A stretch of DNA of 12,630 nucleotides, taken from the NCBI GenBank assembly GCA_013823505.1, contig PNMH01000095.1:1-12630 (forward strand), written 5' to 3'. The stretch is from Polaromonas sp. Lineage in GTDB: Bacteria; Pseudomonadota; Gammaproteobacteria; Burkholderiales; Burkholderiaceae. Shown here piece by piece: positions 1-6,719 of the stretch (the stretch's first letter is position 1; each line of letters starts with the position of its first letter). The translations under genes and the position numbers were made by a program. The notes below the pieces were generated by a model that did no database searches, had not been told where the DNA came from, and saw only the letters and a program-made list of their open reading frames with translations.

Positions 1-267
1 GGCCATGTAGTCGGGAAACCAGTAACTGTCGACCGCCGGACCTTCGAGCCGCGTGTGTCCGAAGCCGCGCCAGTCGGGCGCGATGATCCAGCGCTCGGTC
101 TTCAAGGCATCCACCACGAACTGCCACGAGGCCGCCACATCCATCCACCCGTGCACCAGCACCAACGGCGTCACGGCCTCGCTTCGATCGCCCCACACCC
201 GCACGTGGTAGTTCAGGTTGCGGACCGGGACGAATTCGCTGCGGGAGGCTCTCTGTGCTTGGTACAT
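1..267 (-). CDS. alpha/beta hydrolase, 5' part only (runs off the window start)
   Basis: The first 89 codons of an alpha/beta-hydrolase fold enzyme can be read on the minus strand; the rest lies outside the window. The segment LVLVHGWMD (about residues 35-43) is the strand-plus-oxyanion-hole motif of the family, and PDWRGFGHT (64-72) is the usual loop after the next strand. The nucleophile elbow and the catalytic Asp and His are not in view, so the substrate cannot be named; haloalkane dehalogenase, epoxide hydrolase and simple esterase relatives share this N-terminus. An in-frame ATG four codons upstream (277-279) is possible. I prefer 267 because a TATGAT -10-like element (275-280) covers the upstream ATG. 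No clear Shine-Dalgarno precedes either start. The gene is divergent from the acyl-CoA synthetase gene, 34 bp apart. Confidence 0.85.
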   Translation of the reverse strand, partial: MYQAQRASRSEFVPVRNLNYHVRVWGDRSEAVTPLVLVHGWMDVAASWQFVVDALKTERWIIAPDWRGFGHTRLEGPAVDSYWFPDYMA

Positions 268-274
268 TCGTCGG

Positions 275-280
275 ATCATA
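275..280 (-). promoter_or_regulatory. candidate -10 element for the alpha/beta hydrolase
   Basis: On the minus strand TATGAT (5 of 6 matches to TATAAT) is followed by C and lies 7 nt before the ATG at 267. A transcript from here would begin 1 nt before or at the start codon, so it would be effectively leaderless. That fits the lack of a Shine-Dalgarno. I see no good -35 at normal spacing. The call rests on the pattern alone and on its similarity to the elements before murB, folC and yffB. Confidence 0.35.
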
Positions 281-301
281 AAGAACGAGACCGAGACAAC
301 C

Positions 302-2044
302 ATGCGCCCGAGTCAAGCCAGAGACAAGACAGACGAGCCCCTGGATCTGCATGACGCGTTGCACAGCCGCTTTGGCTGGCACGTGCCTGAGCACTTCAAC
401 ATGGCGCAGGTGTGCATGCGCCGTTGGGCAGAAGACGCAGGGCGTGCAGGCGATGCGGCCGTGGTGGCCTGCGCGCCGGGCCAGAGCGACCGGGCTCACA
501 GCTTCGCCGAGTTGCTCGACCAGGCGAACCGCCTGTCCAACGCACTGGCGGCACTGGGTGTGCAGCGCGGAGACCGCGTGGCCATCGTGTTGCCGCAGCG
601 TTTCGAGACTGCGGTGGCCTACATGGCGGTGCTGCAGATGGGGGCCGTGGGCATGCCGCTGTCGCAATTGTTCGGCCCGGAAGCGCTGGAGTTCCGGTTG
701 CATGACAGCGAAGCCGTGGTGGCCATCTGCGACCAGCCTTCCTTGCCTGCGTTGCTGGGCGTGCGCGACGACTGCCCGCTGCTGCGCTGTGTGATCGGGG
801 TGGATGGCGACGGCACACCCGAGGGCATGCGCGCCGATCTCGACTGGGCTTCTCTTCTCGCGCAGGAGCCTGCCGAGTTCACGCCGGTCAACACGCTGGC
901 CGAAGAAGCGGCCGTGCTCATCTACACGAGTGGCACCACCGGCAACCCCAAGGGCGCATTGATCCCGCACCGCGCGCTCATCGGCAACCTCACCGGCTTC
1001 GTGTGCAGCCAGAACTGGTTCGGCTTCGATCCGTTCGACGCTTCCGCGCCGTCGAAAGCGGTGTTCTGGTCGCCCGCTGACTGGGCCTGGACCGGTGGCC
1101 TGATGGACGCGTTGCTGCCCACCCTGTATTTCGGTCGGCCCATCGTGGCCTTCAACGGGCGCTTCAGTCCACAGACTGCGTTCGAGCTGATCGAGCGTCA
1201 TGGGGTCACACACAGCTTTTTGTTTCCCACGGCGCTCAAGGCCATGATGAAGGCGGTACCCACGCCGAAGAAGCAGTACCGGTTCAAGCTGCAGGGCTTG
1301 ATGAGCGCGGGCGAGGCGGTGGGCGACGCGGTGTTTGCCTACTGCCGCGACCAGCTGGGTGTGACGGTCAACGAGATGTTTGGCCAGACCGAGATCAACT
1401 ACATCGTGGGCAACTGCTCACGTCTTTATCCAGCACGGCCCGGCTCCATGGGCAAGGGCTATCCGGGTCATCGGGTGGCCGTCATCGACGAGGCGGGCAA
1501 CGAATGCCCGGTGGGCGTGCCGGGTGACGTGGCGGTGCACCGGCTCGATGTGCACGGCGATCCCGACCCGGTGTTTTTTCTGGGTTACTGGAAGAACGAA
1601 GCATCGACCCGCGCCAAGTACACCGGCGACATGGCCAGCAGCTGGTGCCGCACCGGTGACATGGCCACGCGCGATGCCGACGGCTACCTCTGGTACCAGG
1701 GGCGAGCCGATGACGTGTTCAAGGCGGCGGGCTACCGCATCGGGCCGAGCGAGATCGAGAACTGCCTGGTGAAGCACCCGGCGGTGGCCAACGCCGCGGT
1801 GGTGCCCAAACCCGATGCCGAGCGCGGTGCGGTGGTGAAGGCGTATGTGGTGCTGGCGCCAGGCTACGGGTCTGGCGACGGGTTGGTGAAGCAGCTTCAG
1901 GCCCACGTGAAGGGCAAGCTCGCACCGTACGAATACCCAAAAGAAATCGAGTTCATCGACGCGCTGCCCATGACCACCACGGGGAAGGTGCAGCGCCGCG
2001 TGCTGCGTTTGCAGGAAGAGGCTCGGGCGGCCTTGCGGGCCTGA
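302..2044 (+). CDS. AMP-forming acyl-CoA synthetase (ANL superfamily)
   Basis: 580 residues. It would activate a carboxylic acid, probably a short- or medium-chain fatty acid, to its acyl-adenylate and then acyl-CoA in the cytoplasm. All core ANL motifs are present: the phosphate loop YTSGTTGNPKG (208-218), the FGQTE adenine-binding motif (360-364), the hinge and CoA region WYQGRADDVFKAAGYRIGP (464-482), and the C-terminal TTTGKVQRR with catalytic Lys562. The overall layout resembles medium-chain (ACSM-like) and acetyl-CoA-synthetase-like enzymes, but the acid cannot be read from sequence. The frame is open upstream to an ATG at 218, which would add 28 residues overlapping the divergent hydrolase gene. 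The ATG at 302 leaves normal spacing and a sensible N-terminus. No strong Shine-Dalgarno is seen. The gene ends just before a strong terminator and appears monocistronic. Confidence 0.93.
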   Translation: MRPSQARDKTDEPLDLHDALHSRFGWHVPEHFNMAQVCMRRWAEDAGRAGDAAVVACAPGQSDRAHSFAELLDQANRLSNALAALGVQRGDRVAIVLPQRFETAVAYMAVLQMGAVGMPLSQLFGPEALEFRLHDSEAVVAICDQPSLPALLGVRDDCPLLRCVIGVDGDGTPEGMRADLDWASLLAQEPAEFTPVNTLAEEAAVLIYTSGTTGNPKGALIPHRALIGNLTGFVCSQNWFGFDPFDASAPSKAVFWSPADWAWTGGLMDALLPTLYFGRPIVAFNGRFSPQTAFELIERHGVTHSFLFPTALKAMMKAVPTPKKQYRFKLQGLMSAGEAVGDAVFAYCRDQLGVTVNEMFGQTEINYIVGNCSRLYPARPGSMGKGYPGHRVAVIDEAGNECPVGVPGDVAVHRLDVHGDPDPVFFLGYWKNEASTRAKYTGDMASSWCRTGDMATRDADGYLWYQGRADDVFKAAGYRIGPSEIENCLVKHPAVANAAVVPKPDAERGAVVKAYVVLAPGYGSGDGLVKQLQAHVKGKLAPYEYPKEIEFIDALPMTTTGKVQRRVLRLQEEARAALRA

Positions 2045-2055
2045 CCCGGCAAGTC

Positions 2056-2085
2056 AAAAAAAAGCCCGGCGTTGCCGGGCTTTTT
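2056..2085. terminator. bidirectional intrinsic terminator
   Basis: A perfect 7-bp GC-rich stem (GCCCGGC, 2064-2070, with GCCGGGC, 2074-2080) and a GTT loop is flanked by eight A on the left and five T on the right. The A and T tracts extend the stem by five more pairs. It lies 11 nt after the acyl-CoA synthetase stop and 18 nt after the lipoprotein stop read on the other strand, so it can serve both convergent genes. Confidence 0.92.
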
Positions 2086-2103
2086 CTTAGGAGGGCGGCT
2101 GGA

Positions 2104-2775
2104 TCAGCGCGCTGCAGGCTCGGCCACGTAGATTTCAACGCGACGGTTCTGGGCACGGCCTTGAGCGGTGCCGTTGTCGGCGATCGGTTCGCGCGAGCCG
2201 CGACCGTCGGTGGCAAAGCGGGCTGGCGACACGCCGCGGGCCACGAGGTAGTCGCGCGTGCTGTTGGCGCGGTTGAACGACAACGGGTTGTTCACGGCGT
2301 CGCTGCCGGTGCTGTCGGTGTGGCCGACGATGGCAACGGCGGTCACCGGGTTGGCATTGAGCGTGTTGGCGAACTGGCCCAGCACGCGCTGCAGCGTGGG
2401 GCTCACCGTGGAGCTGCCGGTGGCGAAACCCGCATCGGCCGGCACGTCGAGTTTCAGGCGGTTGTCCGATGTCTGGCTCACGCCAATACCGGTGCCGGCG
2501 GTGGCGGCTTCCATGGCGCGCTTCTGTTCCTGCATCTTGGTGGACCAGATGTAGCCACCCAGTGCACCCGCGCCCGCGCCGATGACCGCGCCTTGCGCAG
2601 CGCCCTTGGAGCCACCGGTGGCGGCACCCAGCAGCACGCCGGCGAGGGCGCCAATGCCGGCACCCTTGGCCGAATCGGTCTGTGTTTCGCTCATGTTGGC
2701 GCAGCCGCCGAGGGCAAGGGCCGCCGCGAGTACGGTGACCGTCAGGCCACGGGTGATGTTGTTGATTTGGTTCAT
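2104..2775 (-). CDS. OmpA-family outer-membrane lipoprotein (YiaD-like)
   Basis: 223 residues from the ATG at 2775. A hydrophobic signal peptide ends in the lipobox ALGGC with lipidated Cys25. The residue after Cys is Ala rather than Asp, so sorting to the outer membrane is expected. Residues 38-74 are a glycine-zipper stretch (repeated GAxxG and GxxxG), as in YiaD and Pcp/SlyB-type lipoproteins. The C-terminal OmpA domain (about 110-219) has GHTDSTGS (151-158) and GRAQNRRVEI (206-215), the region that binds the diaminopimelate of peptidoglycan, with Asp and Arg in the expected places. It likely tethers the outer membrane to the cell wall. The frame extends 30 codons upstream without a signal peptide, and GGAG (2784-2787) 8 nt before the ATG fixes this start. 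The gene is divergent from the aldo/keto reductase. Confidence 0.93.
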   Translation of the reverse strand: MNQINNITRGLTVTVLAAALALGGCANMSETQTDSAKGAGIGALAGVLLGAATGGSKGAAQGAVIGAGAGALGGYIWSTKMQEQKRAMEAATAGTGIGVSQTSDNRLKLDVPADAGFATGSSTVSPTLQRVLGQFANTLNANPVTAVAIVGHTDSTGSDAVNNPLSFNRANSTRDYLVARGVSPARFATDGRGSREPIADNGTAQGRAQNRRVEIYVAEPAAR

Positions 2776-2955
2776 GTTCAATGCTCCACTGGCGTTGTTG
2801 ATCGATGGATGAGAGGCGGCTCCGGGCGGCTGCCGCGCCATGATGACACTTGGTGGTGTGATCATGGCGACTGCGGCGCGATCCGATGCGCTCTAAACTT
2901 ATACCTTGGCTTATCGCTTTGGCATCACTTCCATCCTGACTTTACAAAAAATTGC
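2776..2955. promoter_or_regulatory. divergent promoter region between the lipoprotein and aldo/keto reductase genes
   Basis: This 180-bp gap is the largest non-coding stretch between genes in the window and is more AT-rich in its right third. It must hold the lipoprotein start signals and any reductase promoter. On the minus strand TATAAG (2898-2903) is a 5-of-6 match to a -10 hexamer and would give a leader of about 115 nt. I find no convincing -35 on either strand. An imperfect tandem repeat (2898-2922) overlaps this element. Confidence 0.45.
2898..2922 (+). repeat. imperfect tandem repeat, possible operator
   Basis: Two adjacent units read CTTATACCTTGG (2898-2909) and CTTATCGCTTTGG (2910-2922). 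They share CTTAT at one end and TTGG at the other, with a period of 12-13 bp, a little more than one helical turn. The repeat sits between two divergent genes and overlaps the minus-strand TATAAG, so a transcription-factor site is plausible. No specific regulator can be named from the sequence. Confidence 0.35.
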
Positions 2956-4008
2956 ATGAAAAACGTTCCATTGGGTGCCAGCGCACTGACCGTTCCTCCC
3001 ATCTGCCTGGGCACCATGACCTTCGGCGAGCAGGTCGATGAAGCCACCGCACACAGCATCCTTGACCGATCCATGGAGCGCGGCATCAACTTCCTGGACG
3101 CCGCCGAGATGTATTCGGTGCCGGCTCGCGCCGAGACCTGTGGCGCCACCGAAACGATTCTGGGCAACTGGTTTGCCAAAGACACCAGCCGGCGCAACAA
3201 GGTGGTGCTGGCGACCAAGGTGGCTGGCCCCTCGCGCGGCATGCCCTGGATTCGTGGCGAGAACTCGGGTGTGAGCAAGGCCGAGATCCTCAAGGCTTGC
3301 GACGACAGCCTGCGCCGTCTGCAGACCGACGTGATCGACCTGTATCAGATCCACTGGCCCGCGCGCAACGTGCCTGCCTTCGGTTTGCTGAGCTTCGATC
3401 CCACGAAAGACAAACCTTGCGCCTCGGTGCTGGAGCAACTCGAAGCCATGGCCGAGCTGGTCAAGGCGGGCAAGGTCAAAGCCATCGGCCTGTCCAACGA
3501 GTCGCCGTATGGCGTGCACGAATTCGTGCGCCTGGCCGAGCAGCACGGCCTGCCGCGCGTGGCCACGGTGCAGAACCCGTACTGCCTGATCAACCGCAGC
3601 TACGAGAACGGGCTGGACGAGACTTGCCATCGCCTGGGTGTCTCTTTGCTGGCGTATTCGCCGCTGGGCTTCGGCTTGCTGAGCGGCAAGTACGACGAAA
3701 CCGGCCTGGTGGGCGACGCTGGTCGCATGGCCTTGTACGAGTCGATGCGCAAACAGCGCTGGGGCCGACCCGAAGCGCTGGACACCGCGCGCCGCTACAA
3801 CACATTGGCGCGCGACCACGGCCTCACGCCGTCGCAGATGGCGCTGGCCTTCTGCTACACCAACTGGCGCGTGGCCAGCACCATCATCGGCGTCACCTCA
3901 CTGACCCAGCTCGACGAATGCCTGGACGCCTGGGGCACGACGCTGTCGCCCGAACTTCTGGCCGAGATCGACAAAATTCGTTGGGAAAGCCGCGATCCAG
4001 CCCAGTGA
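2956..4008 (+). CDS. tas: Tas-type NADP(H)-dependent aldo/keto reductase
   Basis: 350 residues, close to the 346 of E. coli Tas, which it resembles along its whole length: LGTMTFGEQ near the N-terminus, LDAAEMY, VAGPSRG, LYQIHWP, VQNPYCLINRSYENGL and LLAYSPLGFGLLSGKY. The aldo/keto reductase tetrad is present as Asp48, Tyr53, Lys88 and His133, so the enzyme should be an active TIM-barrel carbonyl reductase. The physiological substrate of Tas proteins is not settled. The frame is open for 265 codons upstream, but that stretch is antisense to the lipoprotein gene. The ATG at 2956 gives the normal Tas N-terminus (MKNVPLG). The gene begins a four-gene run, with ybaK 8 nt downstream. Confidence 0.92.
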   Translation: MKNVPLGASALTVPPICLGTMTFGEQVDEATAHSILDRSMERGINFLDAAEMYSVPARAETCGATETILGNWFAKDTSRRNKVVLATKVAGPSRGMPWIRGENSGVSKAEILKACDDSLRRLQTDVIDLYQIHWPARNVPAFGLLSFDPTKDKPCASVLEQLEAMAELVKAGKVKAIGLSNESPYGVHEFVRLAEQHGLPRVATVQNPYCLINRSYENGLDETCHRLGVSLLAYSPLGFGLLSGKYDETGLVGDAGRMALYESMRKQRWGRPEALDTARRYNTLARDHGLTPSQMALAFCYTNWRVASTIIGVTSLTQLDECLDAWGTTLSPELLAEIDKIRWESRDPAQ

Positions 4009-4016
4009 GTTGAGGC

Positions 4017-4508
4017 GTGGCCAAAAAATCGCACGTCAGTGAAACGCCCGCCACCGCGTGGCTCAAAGCGCACGGCGTGGTGTTCACCGAGCACAGCTAC
4101 GAGTACCTGGAGCATGGTGGTGCGCAACACAGTGCGCAGGTGCTCGGTCTCGATCCGTTTTCGGTGGTCAAGACGTTGATCATGCAGGATGAGGCCGCCA
4201 AGCCGCTGGCGGTGCTCATGCACGGCAACCGCACCGTGTCGACCAAGAATCTGGCGCGCCAGATCGGCGTGAAATCGGTGGAGCCCTGCAAGCCCGAGGT
4301 GGCGAACCGCCACAGCGGGTACTTTGTGGGCGGCACGTCGCCGTTCGGTTTGAAGCGCGCCATGCCGGTGTTCGTCGAGGCGGCTGTTCTGGATCTGCCA
4401 AAAATCTGGATCAACGGTGGGCGGCGAGGTTACCTGGTGGGCATCGACCCTTCCGTGCTCAGCGGTCCATTGGGCGCCAGGCCGGTCGAGTGCGCGCTGG
4501 CAGAATAG
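4017..4508 (+). CDS. ybaK: Cys-tRNA(Pro)/Cys-tRNA(Cys) deacylase, YbaK/EbsC type
   Basis: 163 residues, the usual size for YbaK. The family clears cysteine mischarged on tRNA(Pro) in trans to prolyl-tRNA synthetase. The conserved Lys needed for catalysis in E. coli YbaK corresponds to Lys52 in VVKTLIM. The substrate-loop motif GYFVGGTSPFG matches GYLVGGISPLG of E. coli, and the C-terminal INGGRRGYLVGID also fits. The start is GTG at 4017. No ATG gives a full N-terminus, and MAKKSHVSETPAT is the normal beginning for this family. GAGG (4012-4015) lies only 1 nt from the GTG, too close for an ideal ribosome site, so initiation may depend on coupling to the reductase gene ending 8 nt upstream. 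Confidence 0.92.
   Translation: MAKKSHVSETPATAWLKAHGVVFTEHSYEYLEHGGAQHSAQVLGLDPFSVVKTLIMQDEAAKPLAVLMHGNRTVSTKNLARQIGVKSVEPCKPEVANRHSGYFVGGTSPFGLKRAMPVFVEAAVLDLPKIWINGGRRGYLVGIDPSVLSGPLGARPVECALAE
4498..4506 (+). promoter_or_regulatory. weak candidate extended -10 for plsY-ridA
   Basis: TGG followed by CAGAAT (4 of 6 matches to TATAAT) overlaps the ybaK stop codon TAG. A transcript from here would start near 4513 and carry a leader of about 44 nt with the strong plsY Shine-Dalgarno. No -35 is visible. This is a weak call, and readthrough from ybaK may be enough. Confidence 0.2.
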
Positions 4509-4544
4509 CCCGGCGCCGCCCCTCAGAGCGCGGCCCGAACCACC

Positions 4545-4550
4545 GAGGAG
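4545..4550 (+). promoter_or_regulatory. Shine-Dalgarno that fixes the TTG start of plsY
   Basis: GAGGAG ends 6 nt before the TTG at 4557. It is the best ribosome binding site in the window, and no ATG in this frame gives a full-length PlsY, so it decides the unusual start. Confidence 0.8.
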
Positions 4551-4556
4551 ACTTCG

Positions 4557-5186
4557 TTGTCATTGCTTTATCCCCTGCTGGCCACTGTGGCCGCGTACCT
4601 GATCGGCTCGTTGTCGTTTGCCGTGCTCGTGAGTCGCTTCATGGGGCTCAACGATCCACGCACCTATGGCAGCAAGAACCCGGGGGCCACCAACGTGCTG
4701 CGCTCGGGCAACAAGGCCGCGGCGGTGATCACGCTGTTGCTCGATGCGCTCAAGGGCTGGCTGCCGGTGGTGGCCGTGAAATGGTGGGGCGAGGCCTACG
4801 GGTTGGGCGACGGCACGGTGGCGCTGGTGGGCATTGCGGCCTTTCTCGGCCACCTGTACCCGGTGTTTTTCCGCTTTCAGGGTGGCAAGGGCGTGGCCAC
4901 CGCGGCCGGCGTGATCTTTGGTTTCCAGCCTTGGCTGGGGTTGGCCGCGCTGGCCACCTGGGTGATCATCGCGGCGTTCTTCCGATATTCGTCGCTGGCA
5001 TCCATCGTCACGGCGGTGTTTGCACCGGCGTTCTTTCTGTTGGGGCACCGCGTGGCCTGGGACGCGCCCGGGGTGCAGGTGATGAGCCTCGTGGTCATGG
5101 GCATGCTGCTGGTGTACCGGCACGCCGAAAACATCAACCGCCTGATGGCCGGCAAAGAGAGCAAGCTCGGATCGAAAAAGTCATGA
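4557..5186 (+). CDS. plsY: glycerol-3-phosphate acyltransferase PlsY
   Basis: 209 residues from a TTG start. PlsY is the inner-membrane enzyme that moves an acyl group from acyl-phosphate to glycerol-3-phosphate, the first step of phospholipid synthesis. The three active-site motifs are clear: YGSKNPGATNVLR (37-49), GHLYPVFFRFQGGKGVAT (98-115), and the C-terminal RHAENINRLMAGKESKLG, in which the conserved Asn and the AGxE segment follow. Long hydrophobic stretches near 3-25, 53-70, 80-100 and 118-165 fit the five to seven membrane segments of the family. The family length is about 200. The gene follows ybaK by 48 nt and its stop overlaps the ridA start (ATGA), which implies translational coupling. 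Confidence 0.95.
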   Translation: MSLLYPLLATVAAYLIGSLSFAVLVSRFMGLNDPRTYGSKNPGATNVLRSGNKAAAVITLLLDALKGWLPVVAVKWWGEAYGLGDGTVALVGIAAFLGHLYPVFFRFQGGKGVATAAGVIFGFQPWLGLAALATWVIIAAFFRYSSLASIVTAVFAPAFFLLGHRVAWDAPGVQVMSLVVMGMLLVYRHAENINRLMAGKESKLGSKKS

Positions 5187-5545
5187 GTCAGCACATCACC
5201 CGCATCGGCATGGCCGCGCGCTACAGCGAAGCGGCGGTGTTCAACGGCGTCGTGTACCTGGCGGGCATGGTGCCCGAGCGGGGCGACACTGACATTCGCG
5301 GCCAGACCGAAGATGTGCTGGAACAGGTGCAACAGCGCTTGCTGGAAGCCGGCAGCGACAAGGCGCGCATCTTGCGCGCGCAGATTTTCCTCACCGACAT
5401 CGCCGAGATCGGTGTGATGAACGAGGTGTGGGATGCCTGGGTGGTGCCGGGCACGGCGCCGCCGCGGGCCACGGTGCAGGCCGCACTGGCGAACGCCGAG
5501 TGGCGCATTGAAATCGTGGTGACTGCGGCGCAAAAAGCGCCCTGA
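5183..5545 (+). CDS. RidA/YjgF-family protein, YoaB-like
   Basis: 120 residues. RidA proteins hydrolyse reactive enamine/imine intermediates released by PLP enzymes. The sequence is closest in my reading to E. coli YoaB: both begin with a RI...ARYS/ARWS segment and share MNxxWDAWVVxGxAPxRxTVQAxL followed by an IEI strand near the end. The conserved Arg that binds the substrate carboxylate is Arg95 in PPRATVQAAL, and a Glu in the terminal WRIEIVV strand is also kept, so deaminase activity is possible. The start overlaps the plsY stop by 4 nt (ATGA). The stop codon directly abuts the stop of the convergent protease gene. The nearest named homologue would be yoaB; I leave the symbol empty because Rid subfamily assignment needs an alignment. 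Confidence 0.9.
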   Translation: MSQHITRIGMAARYSEAAVFNGVVYLAGMVPERGDTDIRGQTEDVLEQVQQRLLEAGSDKARILRAQIFLTDIAEIGVMNEVWDAWVVPGTAPPRATVQAALANAEWRIEIVVTAAQKAP

Positions 5546-6193
5546 TCAATAGCGCCGGTCCAGCGTGAGCTGATCGTTGGTGCGCTGCATCTGAAAGCGC
5601 GTGAGAAAGCTGTTGCCCAGCAACACGAATGCCATGGACTGTGGCAGCACGATGGCCGATACGTCGTAGACCTGCGCTTCGCCGATGCGAACCGAGTCCA
5701 GCCGGATCTGGTGGCCGACCACATCGCCATTGGCGGTGGCCACCCGCACCTTTTGACCCTGCTCGTACTTGAGGTTGATGCGCTTGGCATCGGACTCGCT
5801 CATGATCACCTGCGTGGCCCCGGTGTCGACCATGAACTGGACTTGCCGGCCATTGATCTGACCCGGCGGCATGAAGTGACCTTGGGCGTCTGCCGTCAGC
5901 ACGATGCGCTGCGCGCCGGGGTCTGCCTTGGCCCGCCCCAGGCTCACCGGTGCCTCTCCCACGCGCAGCGTCTGGCGCTGTCCGCTGACTTCGATCACCG
6001 CCGTCTCTCCCTGCAGGCTCAGCAGCTTCACGCCCTGATGCCCCTGGCCGGGGCTGAGAAAACGCGGCGCAGCTGCGTCGATGGTGACCAATGCCTTGCC
6101 GCCCGCCACACCGGAGAGCGCCACTTGTTGTGCCGCCGCCGGCAAGGCCAGCAAGACGCATACCGCGAAGAAGCCGGCGCGGGGGGTGTTCAA
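5546..6193 (-). CDS. secreted retropepsin-like aspartic protease (clan AA)
   Basis: 215 residues from a TTG start at 6193. A signal peptide is evident: short basic N-terminus, hydrophobic FFAVCVLLAL, then PAAAQQ with cleavage likely after Ala21, so the protein should act in the periplasm. The C-terminal half (about 105-215) is a single retropepsin domain with the catalytic FMVDTGAT (Asp123) and the closing FVLLGNSFLTRF, both typical of the bacterial clan AA family. Such single domains must dimerise to make an active site. Residues 24-85 are predicted beta-rich and contain SGVAGGKALVTID and TLRVGEAP, which look like the small beta domain of GspC/PilP-type proteins; that is my inference. The frame is open upstream through yajQ, but only this TTG places the signal peptide at the N-terminus. 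It starts 1 nt after the yajQ stop. The substrate is unknown. Confidence 0.85.
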   Translation of the reverse strand: MNTPRAGFFAVCVLLALPAAAQQVALSGVAGGKALVTIDAAAPRFLSPGQGHQGVKLLSLQGETAVIEVSGQRQTLRVGEAPVSLGRAKADPGAQRIVLTADAQGHFMPPGQINGRQVQFMVDTGATQVIMSESDAKRINLKYEQGQKVRVATANGDVVGHQIRLDSVRIGEAQVYDVSAIVLPQSMAFVLLGNSFLTRFQMQRTNDQLTLDRRY

Positions 6194-6194
6194 T

Positions 6195-6680
6195 TCAATC
6201 TCTGAAATTGTTGAACGAGAGAGGCAGGTCCTTGAGTTCGGCCTTGATGAGCGCCATGGCCGCCTGCAGGTCGTCGCGCTTGGCACCGGTCACACGCACC
6301 GCGTCTCCCTGGATGGCGCCCTGCACCTTGAGCTTGCTGCCCTTGATGGCTTGCTGGATCTTCTTGCCGTCTTCGGTGCTCACCCCGTTGCGCACCTTCA
6401 CCACCTGCTTGACCTTGTCGCCGCCGACCTTCTCGACCTTGCCCACGTCGAGAAAACGCGCATCGACGCCGCGTTTGGTGAGCTTGCCTCGCAGCACGTC
6501 GTCGATCTGCTGGAGCTGGAAGTCGGCATCGCCGTGCAGGATGATTTCCTTGTCCTTGAGCTCGATGGCCGCACTCGTGCCCTTGAAATCAAAGCGGGTT
6601 CCGATCTCGCGCGCGACCTGATCGACCGCATTTTTCACTTCGACGAAATCGGCTTCAAGAACGGTGTCAAAAGAGGGCAT
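6195..6680 (-). CDS. yajQ: YajQ family nucleotide-binding protein (UPF0234)
   Basis: 161 residues (E. coli 163), with MPSFD at the start, [53 protein letters not shown] and the terminal NNFRD all matching the family. YajQ folds as two tandem ferredoxin-like RNA-binding-like domains. Homologues bind nucleotides, and in Xanthomonas one is a cyclic di-GMP effector. The cellular role here is not known. The frame extends upstream, but the ATG at 6678-6680 begins the universal MPSFD. The gene is divergent from murB, 39 bp apart, and its stop is separated by one base from the TTG of the protease gene, so the two are almost surely one transcript. Confidence 0.95.
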   Translation of the reverse strand: MPSFDTVLEADFVEVKNAVDQVAREIGTRFDFKGTSAAIELKDKEIILHGDADFQLQQIDDVLRGKLTKRGVDARFLDVGKVEKVGGDKVKQVVKVRNGVSTEDGKKIQQAIKGSKLKVQGAIQGDAVRVTGAKRDDLQAAMALIKAELKDLPLSFNNFRD

Positions 6681-6704
6681 GCTGGGGGTCTTGCAAAGAG
6701 TGAA

Positions 6705-6713
6705 TGAGAGAAT
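6705..6713 (+). promoter_or_regulatory. candidate extended -10 for murB
   Basis: TGA followed by GAGAAT, then C, lies 6 nt before the murB ATG. With the usual spacing, transcription would begin on the A of ATG and the mRNA would be leaderless. The GAGAG here could instead act as a weak Shine-Dalgarno. No -35 is visible at 16-18 bp. The element matches the one before folC in both sequence and distance. Confidence 0.35.
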
Positions 6714-6719
6714 CAAAGA

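Noticed and set aside
2161..2955. A 265-codon upstream extension in frame with the aldo/keto reductase.
   Set aside because: It is antisense to the OmpA lipoprotein, Gly/Arg-rich, and Tas proteins start where the ATG at 2956 starts.
2911..3819. A 302-codon minus-strand open frame opposite the aldo/keto reductase.
   Set aside because: No recognisable domain, His/Val/Gln-rich translation typical of the antisense of a GC-rich gene, and the sense gene has its full catalytic tetrad.
4490..5182. An upstream extension in frame with the RidA-type gene.
   Set aside because: It overlaps plsY in another frame and reads as Arg/Gly-rich filler. The RidA family length matches the ATG at 5183.
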